Source of the DNA: Penaeus vannamei
Taxonomy: Eukaryota; Arthropoda; Malacostraca; Decapoda; Penaeidae
Assembly (NCBI RefSeq): GCF_042767895.1
Contig: NC_091570.1
Coordinates: 36,740,934-36,750,933 of the forward strand
Length of the DNA stretch: 10,000 bases
Direction of reading: 5' to 3'
Both the position numbers and the translations under genes were made by a program. Below the pieces are notes generated by a model that had not been told where the DNA came from, searched no databases, and worked only from the letters and a program-made list of their open reading frames with translations. Numbering within the stretch: position 1 is the stretch's first letter; every line of letters starts with the position of its first letter. Positions 6,627 through 10,000 of this stretch are shown here, piece after piece.

Positions 6627-6706
6627 AGGAGACGCCGTGCTGTATGTCCGCCCTAAGGAGGAGGCCTAAGGATCCGCGGTAGGCCTAGGTTAGCTTGGCG
6701 TCTCCT
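6627..6706 (+). other. 80-nt imperfect hairpin with perfect 10-bp base
   Basis: AGGAGACGCC (6627-6636) and GGCGTCTCCT (6697-6706) are exact reverse complements. After a short mismatch, the stem resumes with GCT (6639-6641) pairing AGC (6692-6694). Within the loop, AGGCCTA (6662-6668) pairs with TAGGCCT (6680-6686) around an 11-base loop. A direct repeat CCTAAGG also lies in the loop. The size and shape resemble a microRNA precursor or a foldback transposon remnant. No target-site duplication is clear. Confidence 0.6.
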
Positions 6707-6717
6707 ACCTGGCCGAC

Positions 6718-6764
6718 GGAGGAGGTGGGGGTGGGGGGAGGGGAAGGGGAGGGGGAGGGGGGAG
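6718..6764 (+). other. G-quadruplex-forming tract
   Basis: GGAGGAGG followed by many runs of four to six G separated by single A, AA or T. It starts 12 bases after the hairpin. It is a strong + strand G-quadruplex candidate. Confidence 0.85.
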
Positions 6765-6963
6765 CGTGGTTTTAACCGTCGCTTGCTCGCCGTTTTCTTT
6801 GTGAATTATTTTTGTTAAGTTGTGTGGGTATAATTATTTTTTTAACTAATGGTCTTTGTATTTAATGATGTTTGTATCATGTGAAAGTCAGCGTATCCGA
6901 GGGAGAAAAAAATTACGTTTTTTTTCTGGTTGGAAAAGACGCTCTTAGATTTTTTTTAAGTGG
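6765..6963. other. A/T-rich sequence with T and A runs
   Basis: T-rich DNA with runs of seven to ten T or A and no open frame. It leads into the TTTA array. No gene or transposon motif is recognised. Confidence 0.5.
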
Positions 6964-7018
6964 TATTTATTTATTTATTTTATTTTTTTATTTTTATTTA
7001 TTTATTTATTTTTTTTTT
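6964..7018. repeat. (TTTA)n microsatellite with T10 end
   Basis: TTTA tetramers interrupted by longer T runs, ending in ten T at 7009-7018. That run is the longest A/T homopolymer in the window. It could be the eroded tail of a retroposon (poly-T on this strand), but no body sequence is recognised next to it. Confidence 0.88.
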
Positions 7019-7189
7019 ACATCTGTGCCCGGTTATTCGTAGATTTCGAACAGCACCGTGTTTTACGAGAATGGATCTCCGTCTTTGATTAAAATCATAG
7101 GGAGAGATTAAGTCAAAATGGTGGTAGCTTGAGCCGGCCCCCACGTGCATTTACAACATGGCCCGCGGTCCCTGTCCCCCCGTCCTGGG

Positions 7190-7275
7190 CCACCCCCTCT
7201 CCCCCTCTCCCCCTCCTCCCGCTCTCACTCATCCTCCCTTCCATCTAATATCCCTCCCCCCCACCCCCCCTCCTA
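7190..7275. repeat. C-rich tract
   Basis: Repeated CCCCTCTCCCC, CCCTCC and ACCCCCCC words. It is matched by a G-rich tract 78 bases downstream, repeating the arrangement seen at 5110-5284. Confidence 0.85.
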
Positions 7276-7352
7276 ACCCCCGCCTGTCCCAAGAGAGGCT
7301 GGCGAAGCGTCTCCCAAGCATGAGTATCGGAGTTCCGTTCCCCACCTGGCGA

Positions 7353-7428
7353 GCGGGGGGTTGGGGGAGGGGTGGAGGGGGAGCTGAGGAAGGAGGGGGT
7401 GTGGGTGTGGGTGTGGGGGGGGGGGTGA
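7353..7428 (+). other. G-rich tract with GTGTGG repeats and 11 G
   Basis: Runs of four to six G, then three GTGTGG units and 11 G at 7415-7425. It is a G-quadruplex candidate and can pair with the C-rich tract at 7190-7275. A good splice-donor-like AGA/GTAAGT follows, with its GT at 7438-7439, but no exon upstream of it is credible. Confidence 0.85.
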
Positions 7429-7429
7429 A

Positions 7430-8019
7430 GGAGCAGAGTAAGTAAGACATCAAAAAGGAGACGGCCAGCAAAGTCAGAGGTACCAGTTTTTGTTGATAAT
7501 TTAATAACAGTGTTAATAGTAGGTGGTGGCTGAGGTCGGACCCCCCTGGCGGCCTGCGCGGAGGACCACCCAGCTCGCCGCCCCGATCTTGCCAACGCGG
7601 GTTCCACCAATACCGCCGGCTGGTTTTGTTTGATGCACACGCGCCCGGGCCACTTTTTGCTTGTTTCACAGGCGCTCGGGATGAGAAATGTGCCGCTGAT
7701 TGCCGGAGAGTGCGTAAATATAGATCGCCACGCTACACCCTTACGATCGCCGAGGTTGAAGTACCGAGAAAAAAATGGAGAAACGTTTTGGACGGAAAAA
7801 CAACATCTCGCAACGAGTGCCACAAACAACAACTACCCGCACGGCACAGAGGCAGCGTTCATTTGTTTCTTAACCTCCCAACCTCACGCCACAATTCCTC
7901 GCCTCGAGTCACCGCCACATTGCCACTTACTGAACTTCACATCCATCCTGGCACGATTATAGGCCTCGAAATGGCCTATGTCCTTGAAGAGAGCGCGGGC
8001 GAACGTACGTCGTAAGGAT

Positions 8020-8020
<1 letters not shown>
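7430..8020. other. Mixed-complexity sequence with possible exon
   Basis: The most gene-like stretch in the right half. A strong acceptor-like sequence ends in TTGTTTCACAG, with the AG at 7670-7671. Two overlapping frames stay open beyond it, one to 7962 and one to 8015. I recognise neither peptide, and no donor or second exon is clear. An open frame on the other strand covers 7245-7832 but runs into Pro/His/Thr repeat. A tight hairpin, ATAGGCC (7959-7965) with GGCCTAT (7973-7979) around a 7-base loop, lies near the right end. Coding status is undecided. Confidence 0.3.
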
Positions 8021-8022
<2 letters not shown>

Positions 8023-8096
<74 letters not shown>

Positions 8097-8133
8097 CAGT
8101 GAGCGAGGAGAGGCAGTGAAGAAGAGAGAGAGG

Positions 8134-8164
<31 letters not shown>

Positions 8165-8226
8165 TGAGAGAAGAGAGGCAGTGAGAGAGAGAGAGAGAGG
8201 CACTGAGAGAGAGAAAGAGAGGCAGT

Positions 8227-8278
<52 letters not shown>

Positions 8279-8293
8279 AAGAAAGAAAGAAAG
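8023..8293. repeat. GA array punctuated by GGCAGTGA
   Basis: Pure GA at 8027-8090 and 8231-8274, with a middle part in which GGCAGTGA (once GGCACTGA) recurs at 8095, 8112, 8132, 8177, 8199 and 8221. The last three are 22 bases apart, so a GA-based minisatellite has formed inside the microsatellite. Five GAAA units end the block (8273-8292). Reading frames across it are Ser-Leu or Arg-Glu artefacts. Confidence 0.95.
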
Positions 8294-8294
8294 G

Positions 8295-8820
8295 GTAACA
8301 TGACAGAGGGAAAGTACGTAGGGCTTCTCGCCACATTCTTCTATGCGTTGCTTATTGACTTGGGAAATGTTGCACATCTCGTTGAGCACAGAAGGCCCCA
8401 TTCATGCGCGGCCGGACAACAGACCGGCATGCTTATTACGTGGATGCACTTTGCTTGTTCGGAACGCGTTTGCAAGCGCTGTGCATGTGGCGAGAGCGCG
8501 ACGCTACGCCTTAGCGACACTAGCGACATCTACCCGGAGAACGACCATTGAATACCGCGGCTCACGGGCCTCCATAGAACGTGGAACGGGGGTGTTAATG
8601 GGTCATTAGGCGGACGCGCACGGAGTTCTGGGCCCCGCACTTTCCGCGACTCCTCCGCGACTCCCTTTTGCTTTATGGGCTTTCGCTCTGATAATCTCCG
8701 GGCAGTAAATTGTAACAGGAGGACGCCACGATAAACGTCTGGCAATTACACGACCATAATTTTATATTCCTCGTCTGCTAATGATTTTGGCAGCGGCGAG
8801 GGCGGGCGGGCAGGAGTGCG
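8295..8820. other. Mixed sequence, CpG-containing, no gene seen
   Basis: Complex sequence with many CpG in 8400-8660. Short frames are open on both strands (for example 8343-8609 +), but I recognise no protein. CCGCGACTC is doubled at about 8646-8665. CGGCCGG and CCGGCATG near 8409-8430 could form a small hairpin. No tRNA B-box is found. Confidence 0.45.
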
Positions 8821-8842
8821 TATGTGTGGGATGACGACAGCA

Positions 8843-8930
8843 AGAGGGGAGGGGAGGGAGGGGTAAGGGAAGGGGGAGAGGGGAGGGGAGGGAGGGGTAA
8901 GGGAAGGGGGAGAGGGGAGGGCAGGGAGGG
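8843..8930. repeat. 34-bp purine tandem duplication
   Basis: A 34-base unit of A-separated G runs containing GGGGTAAGGGAAGGGGG is repeated exactly at 8843-8876 and 8877-8910, with a third partial, diverged copy after it. The G runs of three to five make it a G-quadruplex candidate. Confidence 0.92.
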
Positions 8931-9011
8931 AGGAGGGAAAAGGGAAGAGGGAAGGGTGAGGGGAAGGGGCGAGAGAGACAGGGAGGGTGAGGAGAGAAGA
9001 GGGAAAGGAAC
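8931..9011. repeat. GGGA/GGAAA purine-rich tract
   Basis: Purine-rich sequence with a few C or T, lacking a strict period, that bridges the 34-bp duplication and the GGCGA array. Confidence 0.85.
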
Positions 9012-9031
9012 GGCGAGGCGAGGCGAGGCGA
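9012..9031. repeat. (GGCGA)4 pentanucleotide
   Basis: Four exact GGCGA units, followed by GGGGA. A CpG-containing short tandem repeat at the end of the purine block. Confidence 0.93.
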
Positions 9032-9049
9032 GGGGAGAGAGGAGACAGT

Positions 9050-9284
9050 CATCGCTGTGAGACCACCCACCCTGCTCCATACGCCCATGATGATCATGGC
9101 TTTGTTTATACCGCCACTTCCGCCGCCCACCACGCCCTCGGGGGCTGCTCGTCCTCCTGCCGGAATGCCAGAATCCGAATGCTTGAGAAATTAGAGGTAC
9201 TCGTCCGTCTTTGCGAAGAATTTTGGGAAGACATTTTAAGGGCTTCATATGCTGTGTGTGCTTGCGCCTTGACGTCTACGAAAG
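9050..9284. other. Short mixed sequence between purine blocks
   Basis: Non-repetitive sequence with a 15-base odd palindrome CCATGATGATCATGG at 9085-9099. The + strand frame open from 8987 to 9370 reads a helical-looking segment (KLEVLVRLCEEFWEDILR) here, but it starts and ends in Arg/Glu repeat and is not recognised. Coding status is undecided and more likely chance. Confidence 0.4.
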
Positions 9285-9620
9285 AAGGGATGGAGAGAGA
9301 GGGGGAAAGACGAGAAAATGGGACGAAAAAAGGAACAAGAGAAAAACAAGGAGGGGAAAGCCAGCGATAGATTGCGTTCGCGTATGTATGTGAAAAAGGG
9401 GTATAAGGAGGGAGGGAGAAGGAGAGAGAGAGAGAGAGGAAAGGAGGGGGGATGGGTGTGAAGAGAACGGATGTTTATGAAGACAACAATTAGGGTTCGT
9501 CGATGGAGGAGAAGGGGAAGGAAGGGCGTGAGTGATGATGGGAAGAAAGCATGAGTTTGTGGGCGGGGGCGGGTGGTCATTGCGAGAGGCGAGGAGGAAG
9601 TCTCATAATAAGTGCACCTG
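9285..9620. repeat. Purine-rich low-complexity sequence
   Basis: GA-, GGGA- and AAAGG-rich sequence with a short pure GA run near 9423-9438, interrupted by mixed stretches (9361-9400, 9465-9500, 9550-9600). No gene is seen. Confidence 0.75.
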
Positions 9621-9622
9621 GT

Positions 9623-9704
9623 AGGAGGAGGAGGAGGAGGAGGAAGAAGAAGAAGAAGAAGAAGAAGAAGAAGAAGAAGAAGAAGAAGAAGAAGAAGAAG
9701 AAGA
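9623..9704. repeat. (AGG)7-(GAA)n compound triplet array
   Basis: Seven AGG triplets (9623-9643) pass directly into a pure GAA array of about 62 bases (9643-9704). GAA/TTC arrays form triplex and sticky DNA. Poly-Lys and poly-Ser readings are artefacts. Confidence 0.97.
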
Positions 9705-9757
9705 GGAAAAGACGAAGGAAGGGTAGAGGGAAAGGGAAGAGAAAAAAGGAATGTTGG

Positions 9758-9778
9758 TGATGATGATGATGATGATGA
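9758..9778. repeat. (TGA)7 microsatellite
   Basis: Seven exact TGA triplets within the purine-rich region. In one frame this is a row of stop codons. Confidence 0.95.
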
Positions 9779-10000
9779 GGGGGAGTAAGTAGAGGAGTGA
9801 GAGGAAGAATAGGAGCAACAAAAAAGGAAAGAAGAGTAAGAAGAGATGACGAAGAAGGAAAAGGACAAAACACGATGACAGTGGCTGCGACAAGACAGGA
9901 TGCTGCCAGGAGGGAGTGCCAAGCTGATGACAGAATAATTATGGGTGTCACCTATTGAAGAAGGCTTGTTAATAATCAGTAGCCCAGCTAGTGGATTTAG
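9779..10000. other. Purine-rich, then mixed sequence; no gene seen
   Basis: GAAGAG-type purine-rich sequence fades near 9860 into mixed sequence to the window end. No repeat, RNA or open frame of note is visible in the last 100 bases. Confidence 0.5.

Noticed and set aside
6964..7018. TTTA array as poly-A tail of a reverse-oriented retroposon
   Set aside because: No reverse transcriptase, SINE head or target-site duplication was found beside it, so it is listed only as a microsatellite.
8369..8405. tRNA A-box-like sequence, also reading VAHLVEHRR, a phrase common in spurious translations of tRNA-like repeats
   Set aside because: It matches such sequences only partly, and no B-box (GGTTCGANTCC) lies at the proper distance. 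The nearest resemblance, TGTTCGGAACG near 8455, is too far and too weak. No cloverleaf can be drawn.
8225..8609. Short open frames with Cys/His (CSERVCKRCACGE) suggesting a zinc-binding peptide
   Set aside because: The frame begins inside the GA array, the Cys spacing matches no zinc-finger family I know, and competing frames are open in the same place.
1..10000. CRISPR array or integrated virus
   Set aside because: No regular repeat-spacer pattern exists. The tandem repeats lack unique spacers, and no virus-like protein is readable in any frame.

Overview
This looks like a eukaryotic intergenic or intronic window made almost entirely of simple repeats. I find no confident protein-coding gene, rRNA, tRNA, CRISPR array, recognisable transposase or reverse-transcriptase motif, or virus-like gene. 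The long open frames in it are translations of microsatellites (Ser-Leu, Arg-Glu, Pro-Ser or Gly-Glu runs) and should not be read as genes. The density and mix of repeats (long CT/GA, TG, CTA, GAA and CTTCTC arrays, GGA- and CCT-rich tracts, many G/C homopolymers) is what I would expect from a decapod crustacean, most likely a penaeid shrimp. That assignment is inference from repeat style, not from a recognised gene.

Layout. 81-483: pyrimidine satellite block (CTGT/GTTTCTG, CT, 17 exact TTCTCC units, CT, then CA/C-rich), ending in a sequence that looks like a 3' splice site. 485-640: short mixed stretch with a possible exon. 639-1163: 525 bases with no C. 1167-1381: 215 bases with no G, with a long CT array. 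1547-1717: G/T-rich stretch ending in a TG array. 1861-2215: C/T minisatellite with a clear higher-order A-B-C order. 2220-3340: mixed sequence. 3353-3515: previously hidden, decayed 16-bp tandem repeat. 3516-4360: mixed, then A/T-rich. 4360-4620: CpG-rich island. 4662-5198: open frame holding a 21-bp (seven-codon) tandem repeat. 5110-5284: C-rich tract, spacer, then G-quadruplex-like tract. 5405-5877: C/T-rich minisatellite-like tract. 6123-6440: CTA array. 6627-6706: strong 80-nt hairpin followed by a G-quadruplex-like tract. 6964-7018: TTTA array. 7190-7428: second C-tract/G-tract pair. 7430-8020: mixed sequence. 8023-8293: GA array punctuated by GGCAGTGA. 8295-8820: mixed. 8843-9031: purine minisatellites. 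9050-9280: mixed. 9285-9850: purine-rich with GGA, GAA and TGA arrays.

No genes are seen working together. The interesting content is structural: large strand-asymmetric purine/pyrimidine blocks with abrupt strand switches, paired C/G tracts, one strong hairpin, and several minisatellites with internal order. Possible exons (near 485-640 and 7672-8015) are flagged at low confidence only.
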